Assembly: GCA_037178625.1 (NCBI GenBank)
Contig: CM074128.1
Location: forward strand, 2,604,001 to 2,668,000
Reading direction: 5' to 3'
Length of the DNA: 64,000 nt
Source of the DNA: Skeletonema tropicum
Taxonomy: Eukaryota; Bacillariophyta; Thalassiosirophyceae; Thalassiosirales; Thalassiosiraceae
Below are positions 9,553 through 19,742 of the stretch, piece after piece (within the stretch, counting starts at the first letter, position 1; every line of letters begins with the position of its first letter). The notes beneath the pieces are model-generated. The model was given only the letters and a program-made list of their open reading frames with translations, had not been told where the DNA came from and did not search any database. Both the position numbers and the translations under genes were made by a program.

Positions 9553-11013
9553 ATGACTGACGTTCAATCTGGCGCCGCCGAATGGAAAAAGTACGATAGC
9601 TACGCACTCAATGTCGACCCCAACCAAGATGACAAAGCTACCGAAATCAAACTCTGCAACTTCTCCCGCCCACACATGCGTGCCTTCCACTGCTCTTGGT
9701 TCTGCTTCTTCACCGCCTTCTTCATCTGGTTCGCCATCGCTCCTCTCCTTCCTGAGATGAAGATCACTCTTGGTCTTTCCAAGCAAGAGATCTGGACTTC
9801 CAACATTTGCTCCGTCGCTGGAACTATCTTCATGCGTTTCGTCAATGGACCCATCTGCGACAAGTACGGTGCCCGTATTCCTATGGCAATCATCCTCGTC
9901 TCCGCCTCTATTCCATGTGCCCTCACCGGTCTTGTGACTAATGCTACCAACCTCGCAGTTCTCCGTTTCTTCATCGGTCTTGGAGGATCTACCTTCGTTA
10001 TGTGTCAGTACTGGACCTCCCGTATGTTTACCAAGGAAGTTGTAGGAACAGCCAACGCTCTTGTTGGAGGATGGGGTAACCTTGGAGGTGGAGTGACCCA
10101 GCTCGTTATGGGATCATGTCTCTTCCCTCTTTTCAAGCTTGGTATGTCTGCTGAGATGGCATGGAGAACTGTCTGCATCGTCCCTGCAGTTGTCGGTGTC
10201 TCCGTCGGTTTGCTCATCCTCAACAACTCTGATGATGCACCCAAGGGTAACTACAAGGATATGAAGATGCACGGAACAATGGCTGAAGTGTCTGCCGCTG
10301 CTTCCTTCCGCGCTGGTGCCATGAACTTCAACACTTGGCTTCTTTTCATCCAATACGCCTGCTGCTTCGGAGTCGAACTCACCATGAACAACGCTGCCGC
10401 CCTCTACTTCCGTGAGAAGTTCCTCCTCAACACTGAGTCCGCCGCCGCCATTGCCTCTCTCTTCGGATGGATGAACCTCTTCGCTCGTGGTGTTGGAGGA
10501 TACCTCTCTGACAAGGCCAACGCCAAGATGGGAATGCGTGGACGTCTTTGGTGGCAAACAATCTGCCTCGTTCTTGAGGGAGTCATGGTTCTCATCTTCG
10601 CCAACAGTAACTCTCTTGCAGCTTCCATCGTCGTTATGGTTATCTTCTCCTCCTTCGTCCAAGCTGCCGAGGGATCATCATACGGTATTGTTCCATACGT
10701 CAACCCTCCTGCCACTGGATCCATCGCTGGAATTGTTGGTGCCGGAGGAAACACTGGAGCCGTGTGCTTCGGACTTGGATTCCGTCAGCTTGACTACTAC
10801 AAGGCCTTCATCCTCATGGGATCCTGTATTATTGCTTCTGGAGCTTTGTCTCTCTTCATCTGCATCAAGGGACATGCCGGACTTATCACTGGCCATGACA
10901 GTGAGGAGGCCATTGCCGCCTGGAAGAAGTTGGGCGCTCCTGCTGCCACAACTCTTCAGGTTCCTGAGCCAGATGCCGATGCTGCCGCTGAAGTTGAGGA
11001 GGACAAGGCATAA
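9553..11013 (+). CDS. NRT2: High-affinity nitrate/nitrite transporter NRT2
   Basis: A 486-residue major facilitator of the nitrate-nitrite porter family, imported at the plasma membrane and bringing in nitrate with protons or sodium. The two nitrate signature motifs are present: GGWGNLGGGVTQLVMG in TM5 (about residue 175) and GIVGAGGNTGAVCFG in TM11 (about residue 395). The N-terminal FHCSWFCFFTAFFIWFAIAPL TM1 and PICDKYGARIP loop are typical. A frame extends upstream to a GTG at 9397, but the ATG at 9553 gives the usual N-terminus. Codon use is strongly biased to C-ending codons, unlike most neighbours, as expected for a very highly expressed gene; this bias also creates long false frames on other strands. 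No intron. Confidence 0.96.
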   Translation: MTDVQSGAAEWKKYDSYALNVDPNQDDKATEIKLCNFSRPHMRAFHCSWFCFFTAFFIWFAIAPLLPEMKITLGLSKQEIWTSNICSVAGTIFMRFVNGPICDKYGARIPMAIILVSASIPCALTGLVTNATNLAVLRFFIGLGGSTFVMCQYWTSRMFTKEVVGTANALVGGWGNLGGGVTQLVMGSCLFPLFKLGMSAEMAWRTVCIVPAVVGVSVGLLILNNSDDAPKGNYKDMKMHGTMAEVSAAASFRAGAMNFNTWLLFIQYACCFGVELTMNNAAALYFREKFLLNTESAAAIASLFGWMNLFARGVGGYLSDKANAKMGMRGRLWWQTICLVLEGVMVLIFANSNSLAASIVVMVIFSSFVQAAEGSSYGIVPYVNPPATGSIAGIVGAGGNTGAVCFGLGFRQLDYYKAFILMGSCIIASGALSLFICIKGHAGLITGHDSEEAIAAWKKLGAPAATTLQVPEPDADAAAEVEEDKA

Positions 11014-11457
11014 GTCTCGCGCTTCTCTGCTTATTTTTTGAAGGAACGATGCTTCAACAAGCATCAGTTTTATCGCCTTCAACAATTTTGATTTTCGTCT
11101 CACTCCGCCGCAACATGAGACATGAGGTGCGTTTGTGCGAAATGAAATGTTAGGCGCTAAGCCTGATTATCTATGTATTTTTTGTCCAGTTTTGAACATA
11201 ACCCACCGCTGAGGTTTAACGTAATAAAGTATTAGTTGTTATTAAAATGATTACCTGCTCTAATTATGTGCTTGTACACTCCTTAGAGACCTACAACAAT
11301 GAATGATTCCGTTCAATCCATCACTTTACCTTGCAAACAACGCAGCTTATGACATGTTTCTCCTTTTTATTACAAGTCTTGCAGAGAGTGAGTTCGAAAA
11401 GAAAAATTCAACAGGTGCGGAAAACGAAACACATTGCAAAGACTTTAAGTTAACAAC
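11014..11457. other. Intergenic, convergent 3' ends
   Basis: 444 bp between the stops of NRT2 and the OPA3-like gene. Both 3' UTRs should lie here. I see no gene, RNA or repeat. Confidence 0.5.
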
Positions 11458-12218
11458 TCAAAATGGCCACAATGACCATTTCTTTTGCAAATGTGTCGAC
11501 TGATCAGTTGATGCATTGCTCGTAGGGTTCCCCAAACCATCCTGCTGCTGCTGTGGCATATCGCTCGGTTTGAGAGGAGAAAAGTTGAAATCACCTTCCT
11601 TGTCATCTATGGGCACAACAGCTTTTGGCTCAACATACTCTTTACCACCCCGTAGCAATGATATCGAACTTCTATTTGCCTTTGCGTACTCTTCTAGTGC
11701 AACCAGTCTCTCATCTAATGAATTTAATTTCGCTTGCAATTTTCCAGCCTCATCACGTATCTTTTGCAGTCGTGCCTCCTCTTTCTTCTTATTGCTCTCA
11801 CTACTTCGTAAATATTCATAGACGGTTACTCCTGCCGCAACACTGAAGACGATTGCTTCACTTAGTAAATCGGCACCACGTGACAATGCTTTTTCATCTT
11901 CTATTTTTGAAATGGAGCGTACTTTGTAACCCGAGGACCAAATCGTCATCCTGGTTGTGATTACATGCGACGCTTGGCCGACTGACATGAGGGCACTTCG
12001 AGATGTTTCATATCTTGTTGCAGAGTGTTTGATTTGTTTGGCAACTGGTTTGGAGATTGTTTTTATTAATAGGCCAGCTAGCTTGGCAAGTCTAAATTCA
12101 AGTGTTATTTGTAGAGGAGAGGACGTAAATTTGAGAGACTTGTGTACACATGCTACGAGGAGAAGAGTGATAATACGGGAAAAGCGACGCAAACTCACGG
12201 CAATGCTGCTGGTGCCAT
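11458..12218 (-). CDS. OPA3: OPA3-like mitochondrial protein
   Basis: Two exons, 12199-12218 and 11458-12091, with a 107-bp intron (gtgagt...tttag) give 217 residues. The tiny 20-bp first exon encodes MAPAALP and, spliced, yields PLAKLAGLLIKTISKPVAKQIK, the classic OPA3 N-terminus. GQASHV, then SRGADLLSEAIVFSVAAGVTVYEYLRS with a membrane segment and a coiled-coil of charged residues follow, as in the family. The C-terminal 60 residues are low-complexity. OPA3 is a mitochondrial membrane protein of lipid metabolism and morphology. Without splicing the frame has only a GTG start, which supports the intron. It is divergent from the RbfA-like gene. Confidence 0.82.
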
Positions 12219-12366
12219 CGTATCTTTGGTCCGTCCACTATTCCGCACTGCCTGCTGTGAGTGTGATAATTGTGCCAAGCTTGCTAAGCATGCAGGCCGC
12301 CGAGTTGTGCTGTAAGTTTGTGGGTGCTGCGGGTCGGGCTCGGGCTGGGTCGGGCGGGTCTTGTGT

Positions 12367-12429
12367 GCGGTAAGTTGTTGTGGGCGTGCGCGGTAAGTTG
12401 TTGTGGGCGCGCGCGGTAAGTTGTGGTGT
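12367..12429. repeat. 23-bp tandem repeat in divergent promoter region
   Basis: About 2.7 copies of a 23-bp unit built on gcggtaagttgttgtgggc; unit starts at 12367, 12390 and 12413. A G-rich stretch of gggc/gggt (12331-12360) lies just upstream. It sits between OPA3-like (starts 12218, minus) and RbfA-like (starts 12630, plus), a 411-bp region with no other gene. Confidence 0.8.
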
Positions 12430-12629
12430 TATGGTACCTAGGAGTACTTCTCTAAAGCAAGAAATAGGTTCAACCGCCCGGGCACTCTCCTGCTCCTTAT
12501 CTTCCATTATCCATCTTGTGCGATCCATCCAATCAATCCATTTTTAGTGGATCCATCTCCGCCCTAGCCCTTTGCCTTTTGTATTGTGGACAAGGACAAT
12601 AAAATTAGCCAGTACTTAGTGGTTCCATT

Positions 12630-13364
12630 ATGCTATCTTCTTGCTGCAATCATCTTAGGTTGGTACAGAGAACAGTGCTGCCACAACGCTGCAGCGTATT
12701 ATTATCTTCATTTTCCATTTCATCCCAGAAAGTGATTTGTCAACCCTTTTCCACCTACCTATCGCAATCCGATGATCAAGAAGTAGTCTTTATGGATGGT
12801 CAGAACGTCACTGATGAACAACAATCACCGCACGTCAACATTCGGCTCGAGGCAATCAAATCAGCAGGCATGACACAACTCCACAATCAGACACAAGATA
12901 TAATTTCTCGCACGCGACAACCTCTCTTTGAAGATGTAGATTCGGTCGACATTTACGGGAACAAAAAGCAATCAATTGCACAAATACAAGAAGCTGCACG
13001 TATCGAGAGCGCGGTACATGATGCCCTTGCGACATATGCTTCTCGATATGATACCTTCAACGTCAAGGGACACGTAATTGATGTATTGGGAGTTGAAATA
13101 TCACCTGATTTGAAACAAGCAAGAGTGTACTGGTGCTTACCACGTGTTCTTGATTTGAAAGGATTGCCTAATTCCAAACTGGAACAAGTGGTGAGAAGAA
13201 TGCAGAAAATATTGGACGAGAGAGGGGGCAAGATACAAGGAATAGTCCATTCTCGGCTCAGAGCATATTACCCGCCGAAGTTGAAGTGGGTAGCTGCTGA
13301 ACATGTTAGCAAGGACTTGAAGAGGGGTGTTTCGCTAGAGAAGGGGAAGAAGAAATGGATTTAA
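12630..13364 (+). CDS. RBFA: Organellar ribosome-binding factor A (RbfA)
   Basis: A 244-residue protein with an RbfA fold in its C-terminal half (about 125-225): VHDALATYASRY, then IDVLGVEISPDLKQARVYW, a long linker helix LEQVVRRMQKILDE and the RLRAYYPPKLKW end. RbfA binds the small ribosomal subunit and helps mature the 16S-type rRNA. The N-terminus is rich in Cys, Arg, Ser and hydrophobics with no acidic residue for 45 positions, like a mitochondrial presequence; there is no plastid-type signal. Residues 50-120 are an insert or linker. The ATG at 12630 is the only sensible start. No intron. Confidence 0.75.
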   Translation: MLSSCCNHLRLVQRTVLPQRCSVLLSSFSISSQKVICQPFSTYLSQSDDQEVVFMDGQNVTDEQQSPHVNIRLEAIKSAGMTQLHNQTQDIISRTRQPLFEDVDSVDIYGNKKQSIAQIQEAARIESAVHDALATYASRYDTFNVKGHVIDVLGVEISPDLKQARVYWCLPRVLDLKGLPNSKLEQVVRRMQKILDERGGKIQGIVHSRLRAYYPPKLKWVAAEHVSKDLKRGVSLEKGKKKWI

Positions 13365-13409
13365 TTGAAGTGAATATGCTGTATAATGGCTTATTTTATT
13401 CTATACTCA

Positions 13410-15440
13410 TTACAAGTGAAGTGGGGAGTAGCGTGAATACCGTGCATCGATCGATCTATGTTCTGTACGATACCTTCTGCTCGTATGATCACTTGTTTGC
13501 CGAAATGCATTTCTACTCGATGGTCTATTTGCATGTTCATGCCACCTTTTTGATGCGTTGCCTGATCGCCGTGATCGGCTCGTGGAAGGTGATTTGTTTC
13601 TCTTGTAATAAGTTGATTCGTCGTCGTCTCTATCTCTAACGACTGCCTCACGTCTACGGTTTCTTCTGCGGGCATGAAGATTCCGTAGTCGGCACTGTTG
13701 AATTGCAGATCGAACAACAAGAAACACGAACAAGAACCTCATGAAGGCACCAAAGATAGAGAATTCACGTGAAGCCATACGGTCTCGTAAGTGCTTCATA
13801 CTAAGTTTCCTTTTCGCCTTGCTCCATCGATCTATCACAACGAGGCGATTATTGTGATGGCCTGAAATCCAGTATGTTTTCTTCAAGTGACTAAAGATTG
13901 CCTCTTGGTCAAAAGAATCCATGCTAGTGTCCGTAGCACCGTTTTGGCTTGGCCAGCAATTTGAGCACTCTTCTCTCCTAGGCCAAAGCAGCGCTGTTGG
14001 ATTTTTGTTGCGTTGGCGACGAATGTTGATTTCATTGTGAACCTCCCAAATCCAAATAGCGAGTTGTTTCCATTGCTCGTCAATGCCTGTTATCTGATTG
14101 GGCAATGCTGAGGAATACGCCTCGTCATATAGCTCTAACCATGACCTTTTACAGGAGTCGCATCCACTATAGAACGTATCAATAAATGCTCGGATGCTTC
14201 GGCCAGCATGCTGCACAGACACTCGTTCTGAATTTCCTACTACAGATCTATGCCGTTCTGCAACACCGACCGAGATGGTGTGTAGAAAAGACCAAATGCC
14301 ACATGAGTACGGATCTTCATTACTATCACCTCTCATACAACTGTTACTCCAGGTGACCCCTTCACTCAAATCCATATGACGTGATAATACTTTAAGGAGT
14401 CCTTCTTCTGTCGATGTTATACTGCTAAATTCCTGCTTCAAATCCTCAGCAATTGTATGCACTTTTGTCTCCGGCGGAAATGCCCATCGAAGCAAATCTA
14501 TAAACTCAGCAAGCTCCTGGGAATCCTTAAGCGGCAATGGACTATTGCTCGGGCGATTTGAATAGATTGAGGAAGATAGTGTAGCCAAAAAAGAAGATGT
14601 GGCATCTTGGAACAAGTGTTCGGATTGTGATAGACCTGATGAATCAACAGCGATGGAAGGCGTATCTGCAACTCTCCCACTGTTAATATTGTCAATATTG
14701 TCATACAATTGTGGATTATTCGCCGCTTCGGATGCATACGCTGAGCTCTGCCCTTTAACTGGATCGAGAGTAACTCCAAGAACGTCAGAAATGTACTCAA
14801 CCTTTTCACTGACATCCGCTGCAATTTCTGCTTTGGAAGTTAGCTTGCCTTCATTGTCACCAGGGAGGAATATATGTTCACCCTCGATGCCTCCACTCTT
14901 TAGGCTTAAAAAACTAGGTACAGATTTTATCCTGAACCCCTGCTCACAAACTTCCCTATAGACACCGCAATTCACGGCGTGGAATTCAATAGGCAAACGA
15001 CTACTTCGTCGCTTGATACTTCGAGCCAATTTAACGTAAGTAGCATGGAAATTCTTGCAATGAGGTGAAGATGGATGGTAAAATTGGACAACTCGCGGCC
15101 AGGTAACCTCCAAAACAAACGAAGGCGTTATCGATGCAGCTTTCAATTCTTCTTTACTCGGTTTGAATTCTATAATGGGATGTGACGACTTCGTATCGTA
15201 GAGATACGGCAGTTCTTCTTCCTGCTTCCTCGCACCCCTGTTAGATGATTTCACGTTTTGTTTCAGAGGTTTCACGACTGCTTCAGACTGTTGCTTTCGG
15301 TGTTGTATGATTTGTTCTTTTAACTCTTCTTTACTTATAAGCTGATTCGTAGTGTTGGTACTCCTCGGGTTTTGTTTTGTGCCTACACCTACGAATAAAT
15401 CGTGCTCAAATTTCCGCTGCTGCTCCCTTAGAGAGGGCAT
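13410..15440 (-). CDS. QSOX: Quiescin sulfhydryl oxidase-like protein (QSOX)
   Basis: A 676-residue protein with a thioredoxin domain (about 108-200), a Ser-rich linker, an Erv/ALR domain (about 375-500), a membrane segment near residue 590 (FGAFMRFLFVFLVV) and a basic, Arg/Ser-rich tail. The Erv part has CGIWSFLH, the redox pair CDSC, the FAD-binding WEVHNEIN and a second pair CSNC. The thioredoxin site reads SPHC instead of CxxC. QSOX makes disulfides in the secretory pathway using FAD and oxygen. ATG 15440 gives no signal peptide; the frame stays open upstream to 15515 and encodes LLSFLPAPDVHADW, which looks like a signal peptide end, so a 5' exon is likely missing here. Confidence 0.78.
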   Translation of the reverse strand: MPSLREQQRKFEHDLFVGVGTKQNPRSTNTTNQLISKEELKEQIIQHRKQQSEAVVKPLKQNVKSSNRGARKQEEELPYLYDTKSSHPIIEFKPSKEELKAASITPSFVLEVTWPRVVQFYHPSSPHCKNFHATYVKLARSIKRRSSRLPIEFHAVNCGVYREVCEQGFRIKSVPSFLSLKSGGIEGEHIFLPGDNEGKLTSKAEIAADVSEKVEYISDVLGVTLDPVKGQSSAYASEAANNPQLYDNIDNINSGRVADTPSIAVDSSGLSQSEHLFQDATSSFLATLSSSIYSNRPSNSPLPLKDSQELAEFIDLLRWAFPPETKVHTIAEDLKQEFSSITSTEEGLLKVLSRHMDLSEGVTWSNSCMRGDSNEDPYSCGIWSFLHTISVGVAERHRSVVGNSERVSVQHAGRSIRAFIDTFYSGCDSCKRSWLELYDEAYSSALPNQITGIDEQWKQLAIWIWEVHNEINIRRQRNKNPTALLWPRREECSNCWPSQNGATDTSMDSFDQEAIFSHLKKTYWISGHHNNRLVVIDRWSKAKRKLSMKHLRDRMASREFSIFGAFMRFLFVFLVVRSAIQQCRLRNLHARRRNRRREAVVRDRDDDESTYYKRNKSPSTSRSRRSGNASKRWHEHANRPSSRNAFRQTSDHTSRRYRTEHRSIDARYSRYSPLHL

Positions 15441-15867
15441 ATCGTCACGAGTTATATGGTGGCGATAGACTTTCCAATCTGCATGGACATCAGGTGCTGG
15501 TAGGAATGATAGCAGTCATAATGTCCTCGTTATGTCTAAACCCGCTGGTAGGTGGTGAGCGCGCGTTGAGAGCTTTGTGCTTGAAATCATGATTTTTGAA
15601 GTCCCAAACGGTTCCCGTGCCCAAACCAAGATGGCGGGATTGCTCGGTACAGTAAGTAAGCTTAAGGTATCTTTTTTTTGTTGTTGACGCGACACTGCCT
15701 GAACTCGTCCTCCAACCCGACAGCAGTTTCGTTCTAACAACTGAACTCTAATCATACCTGGGGGTTTTGACTGTTACAAGTTTTACGAACAACTATGCAT
15801 CTATCACCTAAGTAATCGTCTATTCAGTTTTTTGCACTAACCATGCCTATTTTCCTACACTTTTGGC
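15441..15867. other. Intergenic, possible 5' exon of QSOX-like gene
   Basis: 427 bp. The part 15441-15515 is in frame with the QSOX-like gene and protein-like; an in-frame TGA at 15516-15518 closes it, and an accag acceptor-like site lies near 15494. No clear first exon could be placed. The rest shows nothing recognisable. Confidence 0.4.
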
Positions 15868-18036
15868 CTACACGAGCTTGGCCCCAATGTCATACTGCTC
15901 CCAGTCACTTTCCTGCAAAGACCTCTGCTCTAGTTTCAGCTTTCCATCAATAACAGTTCCAATGTGGGTGAAGCCAACTTTTTCACAAAACTCGCGGTCA
16001 TGTGAAATTACAACTAATGCTCCGTCCTTTCCGCCCCATCCACTAATAGCATTGGCTAATCCTTGGATACAGCCAACGTCCAAATGGTTCGAAGGTTCGT
16101 CTAGCATGAGTAAATTGCTGGCTTTCAATGAAAACATACTCAATGCAACACGAGCCTTCTCTCCTCCACTAAGAGCTTTGATTTGGCGCAAGGATTTTTC
16201 GCCAGTTAAACCCAATGCACCCATGACTCGGCGTGCGTCCTCATCTGATATGGTTATATCTCCATCTGATCCCGTTCTTGCGTAATCTGTCACAAGATCA
16301 ACAGCTCTTGCATCTTTGTCTAGCTCTTGTGCAAGATCTTGTGTGAAGACGCCAAGCCTGAGCTGCTGGTTTTCTATACGAGATCCTTGCTGGATCATGC
16401 TTGGTACGTTTCCTCTGAGTGCCTTCAACAGCGTACTTTTTCCGGCACCATTAGGTCCGCGGAGAAGCAGCTTCATTCCTCTTGGAATGGTCAAACTAAT
16501 GTTCTCTAAAAGTGGGTCTTCCTCCGGATTATAACCAATTGTTGCGTCTTTCAATACCAAGAGATTCTCGCCATGAGGTTTCGGAGGGTCGGGAAGTTTA
16601 AGATATGGAATGCGAGCGGTGGTTACCACAGCAGCAGGAGGAGGATCTAATCGTCCTTCTTTCTTCATGCGTTCCAACGCTTTGACTCTGCTCTGAGCTG
16701 ACTTCGACTTTGTTCCCGCGGAGAACTTATCGATGAACCTCTGCAAATCAGCTGCTTCCTGCAGATTTTTTTCATACTCGGCTACTGCACTTAATGCTCG
16801 AAACTCTTTCTCTTCCAAATATCTATTATAAGAGCATGACTTGTATTCGATGAGAGTACCTGCTGTTATTTCAACAATGTTATTGACACTGGCATCCATC
16901 AGAGAGACATCGTGACTGACCAAAATGACGCTGCCATCATACTTCGCAACATACTTGCCGAGCCAATCACGAGCAGCTGAATCCTATTTAGAGAGAGGAT
17001 ATGACACGAGAAAATGAGTGGATGCTGCGATTTGATAAAACAAGAAATAAATCATAACATAATGATACTCGAAGAAAACTCACCAAATGATTAGACGGCT
17101 CATCAAGAAGCAAAAGCGAGGGTTTGGACAAAAGTCTGGAGCAAGAGTAATGTGAGTATGAAGCGAAGCGATGAATACATCAATACAATCAACACAGAAT
17201 GCTTACAATCTTGCCAATCCGATACGCATTTGCCAACCACCGCTGAAGGATGAACACAACCGATCAGAATCCTCTGGCTCAAATCCTAATCCTTTAAGTA
17301 CACTCTCTACCATTTGCTCTTGCTCGTATCCTCCGAGGTTTTGGAAAAGTTCTTGTGCGTTTGCCAAACTCTCAAGTGCTTCTTCCGAGTAGTCTCCATC
17401 CTCTACGATTTTTGTTGCTTTATCTAAAACTTCTCTTGCATCTTCAAGCGCAGTCATTTCTGACTTGGCCTCTTCATAAACAGTTTTGGTGGATCCAGAC
17501 ACGGCAGTCTGACGCATATATCCAACTCTAACGTTTGAGTGAACCAAAGCTTTGCCGCTGTCCATGCGCACTGTACCCGTGATAGCGCCAAGGAGTGTAG
17601 ATTTGCCTTTGTTTGAGAAATGAGTACATATGTGGGTATAAAATGTTAGATGAGATGGAATTGTTAGAAATAATGGCACCAATGTCTTCTTTCCTTCCTG
17701 GCGCTACTTACCAGCTCCATTGACGCCTACAATGCCCCATCTTTCATTTGGTTGGACCGACCAATTGATATCCTTTAACAACGGTTCTGCGCCTCGTGAA
17801 ATTGCGACATTGTTCAGATACAGGGCGGCTCCCTTTGTATCACCCACAACTGTACCATAGACTTCATCAGTCTCAGCTGGCGGTTGTTCGACAACAGTCG
17901 AGAATAGGCTGGTATCGATGCGTGATATGCTGCTGCTGCTTTGTGATATTTTGCTGAAAGACGAAGATTGGAGAGAAAATGATGACGATTCATGCGCCGC
18001 GAGGGCAAGAAGCAAAGCTGCGTTCCTGATCTTCAT
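15868..18036 (-). CDS. Plastid ABC-F ATPase (twin-ABC, GCN20/Uup-like)
   Basis: Four exons: 17712-18036, 17207-17606, 17084-17135 and 15868-16983, with GT-AG introns of 105, 71 and 100 bp, giving 630 residues. Two ABC domains without membrane spans define ABC-F: first Walker A GVNGAGKST (about 103-111, split by intron 1), signature FSGGWQMRIGLARL, Walker B LLLLDEPSNHLD; second Walker A GPNGAGKST, signature LSGGEKARVALSMF and LLMLDEPSNHLD. The linker between them is the basic, ribosome-facing helix pair (KFSAGTKSKSAQSRVKALERM). ABC-F proteins act on ribosomes. The N-terminus (MKIRNAALLLALAAHESSSFS) fits signal plus plastid transit peptide with a Phe motif. ATG 18036 is the first in frame. The 52-bp third exon carries only the Walker B. 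Confidence 0.88.
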
Positions 18037-18425
18037 ATTGGATTTTATGATATGCACACGCACTTATTTTACTCCAAGGGACGCATGTAAACATAAAGCA
18101 AGCAACCGTGTTCATGGTGGTTATTAGTCGGCACTTCGTGCGTGGTTTACTTGGTCAGAAGTCTCTTAAGAAGAGGACTCCCGGTTATTAGTGGAGGGAA
18201 GTTTGAATTTCACACATGATGTGTCTGTGTCACATCTGTTAGCGATTTGCTTTGATCTTTGCTTTCTTGATGGAATGAATGAAGGCGTAACAGAGGCATA
18301 ACTCTCCTGCCTCTGCCTCTGGCTGGTCTCTTGCTACTTACTACATCAAACAAACTCAATACTATACGTCGCTACTGGAATAGGAGTTCGCCGACGCTGC
18401 TCACATCACATTAAATATAAATAAC
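18037..18425. promoter_or_regulatory. Divergent intergenic region, ABC-F / membrane protein
   Basis: 389 bp between divergent starts. It contains CTCTGCCTCTG-like pyrimidine runs near 18306-18330 and no frame or repeat of note. A shared promoter is inferred from orientation. Confidence 0.35.
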
Positions 18426-19742
18426 ATGCGCATGTGGTGGGCCTACGTACCCGCACTCATAGCTATCCATAGCTTCCAACTCTGTTGTGCATATGAGGGA
18501 AACGACGCAGATGACAATAATGATGATTTAAACCATGATGATGATCAATGGGAAGAATATATTGACAATACCTACGCCTATGTAGATGAGGATGACGATA
18601 TTGATTATGATTGGTACTTCGATGATCCTTACTTTGAATTCCCTGAAGACGACGCTGTTGTCGCAGAAATGAAAGCAGCGCTAAAAGCTCACCGCAAAGA
18701 AGAACAAAGAATTAAGGAAGAAAAAAGAGAACACACAATTCGACTGATTTCTGCCGGATCTTGCGTACTGTTTAGTTTAATATTGGGCACTTTCTGCGCA
18801 TCTGTTTTACTCTACTATGCGAAAAAGACGGCTCTACTGATCCGGTATGATAATGAAGGAATTGTTGTTGATGCTATCATTCTGGCATCCGAACCAAACA
18901 TATTAAGCACTGAACAAGAAAAGACTTCAACGACGCTTACAAACAAGAGCAAAAGTAGGGATGGTAATTTGGAGCAAGCGATCCATGATAATTATTCAAT
19001 ACTGTCAGACGATGATGATTCGAACTTTGCGAGTTATTCGTTGGGCCCTAACTCGTCATCAAAAGGTAGTAGCAGCATTGAAAGTGCGGCTGCTTCTGAA
19101 GAAGACTCGGAACAAAACGGGAATAAGATGAAAAGCGTAGCCACCCCACGTCTGAATAATAGATCTGAAGGAAGGAAACAGATGATGAAGGACTTTGAGG
19201 GCGTCTGGAAGGAAACTGATCAGCAAAATATACAACATATACCTCTAACTCAGCGTTTCATAGTTGTGGTTGAGTACAAACACCCCGAGTTTTCATCAAG
19301 AATAAGGAAGCGTCTCTTCGTAATGGGAAATGATATCATACTCAGTGGATCGAAAGACATGAGCACGAACAAGATCCCGTTGTACGTTCTGAAAGGCAGC
19401 CCAAAAAGTGGTCAATGTTGCGGAGAGATTCATCGAGCCCTGAAATGGAACAGGCAGCTATTCTTTGTCTTTTTACTGTCCTTCTTTATCGTTCTATTAA
19501 TCGCGTCTGTGGTAGCTGCTTCCAAGTTGCTTTCAAAGCATTTGTTTTGGACATATCTCGCTGTCATGCTTCTTCTTGTGTTGCTGGAGATTGCGTGTCT
19601 CAGTGCGGCAGTAACCAATCTCGTTGCGAAACAATATTTAAATGATGGACGTGATTTACCTCTTGTTATGAAGGTGAAAAATGCTTCCTTTGAAAAGAAT
19701 GAACTGGATACGACTCTGAAACATGGACTTTCATTTGTATAA
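18426..19742 (+). CDS. Acidic secretory-pathway membrane protein, unknown function
   Basis: A 438-residue protein I do not recognise. A signal peptide (WWAYVPALIAIHSFQLCCA) is followed by a strongly acidic Asp/Glu/Tyr segment (about 24-75), a charged helix, a membrane span (about 110-135, SCVLFSLILGTFCASVLLYY), a cytosol-type loop with YDNEGIVVDAIIL and VVVEYKHPEFSSRIRKRLFV, and two more spans (about 345-365 and 375-398). The loop alternates hydrophobic and polar residues like a small beta domain around a GEGIVV-type turn, as in proteins that follow a membrane anchor with a DUF3592-like fold, but I cannot confirm that. A low-complexity Ser/Asn/Asp stretch splits the loop (about 170-245). The ATG at 18426 is the natural start. 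Confidence 0.7.
   Translation: MRMWWAYVPALIAIHSFQLCCAYEGNDADDNNDDLNHDDDQWEEYIDNTYAYVDEDDDIDYDWYFDDPYFEFPEDDAVVAEMKAALKAHRKEEQRIKEEKREHTIRLISAGSCVLFSLILGTFCASVLLYYAKKTALLIRYDNEGIVVDAIILASEPNILSTEQEKTSTTLTNKSKSRDGNLEQAIHDNYSILSDDDDSNFASYSLGPNSSSKGSSSIESAAASEEDSEQNGNKMKSVATPRLNNRSEGRKQMMKDFEGVWKETDQQNIQHIPLTQRFIVVVEYKHPEFSSRIRKRLFVMGNDIILSGSKDMSTNKIPLYVLKGSPKSGQCCGEIHRALKWNRQLFFVFLLSFFIVLLIASVVAASKLLSKHLFWTYLAVMLLLVLLEIACLSAAVTNLVAKQYLNDGRDLPLVMKVKNASFEKNELDTTLKHGLSFV

Noticed and set aside
10114..10662. Long frames on other strands within NRT2 (also 10404-10754, 10678-11103 minus and 10487-11041 plus)
   Set aside because: They follow from the C-ending codon bias of NRT2; none has a protein-like composition or motif.
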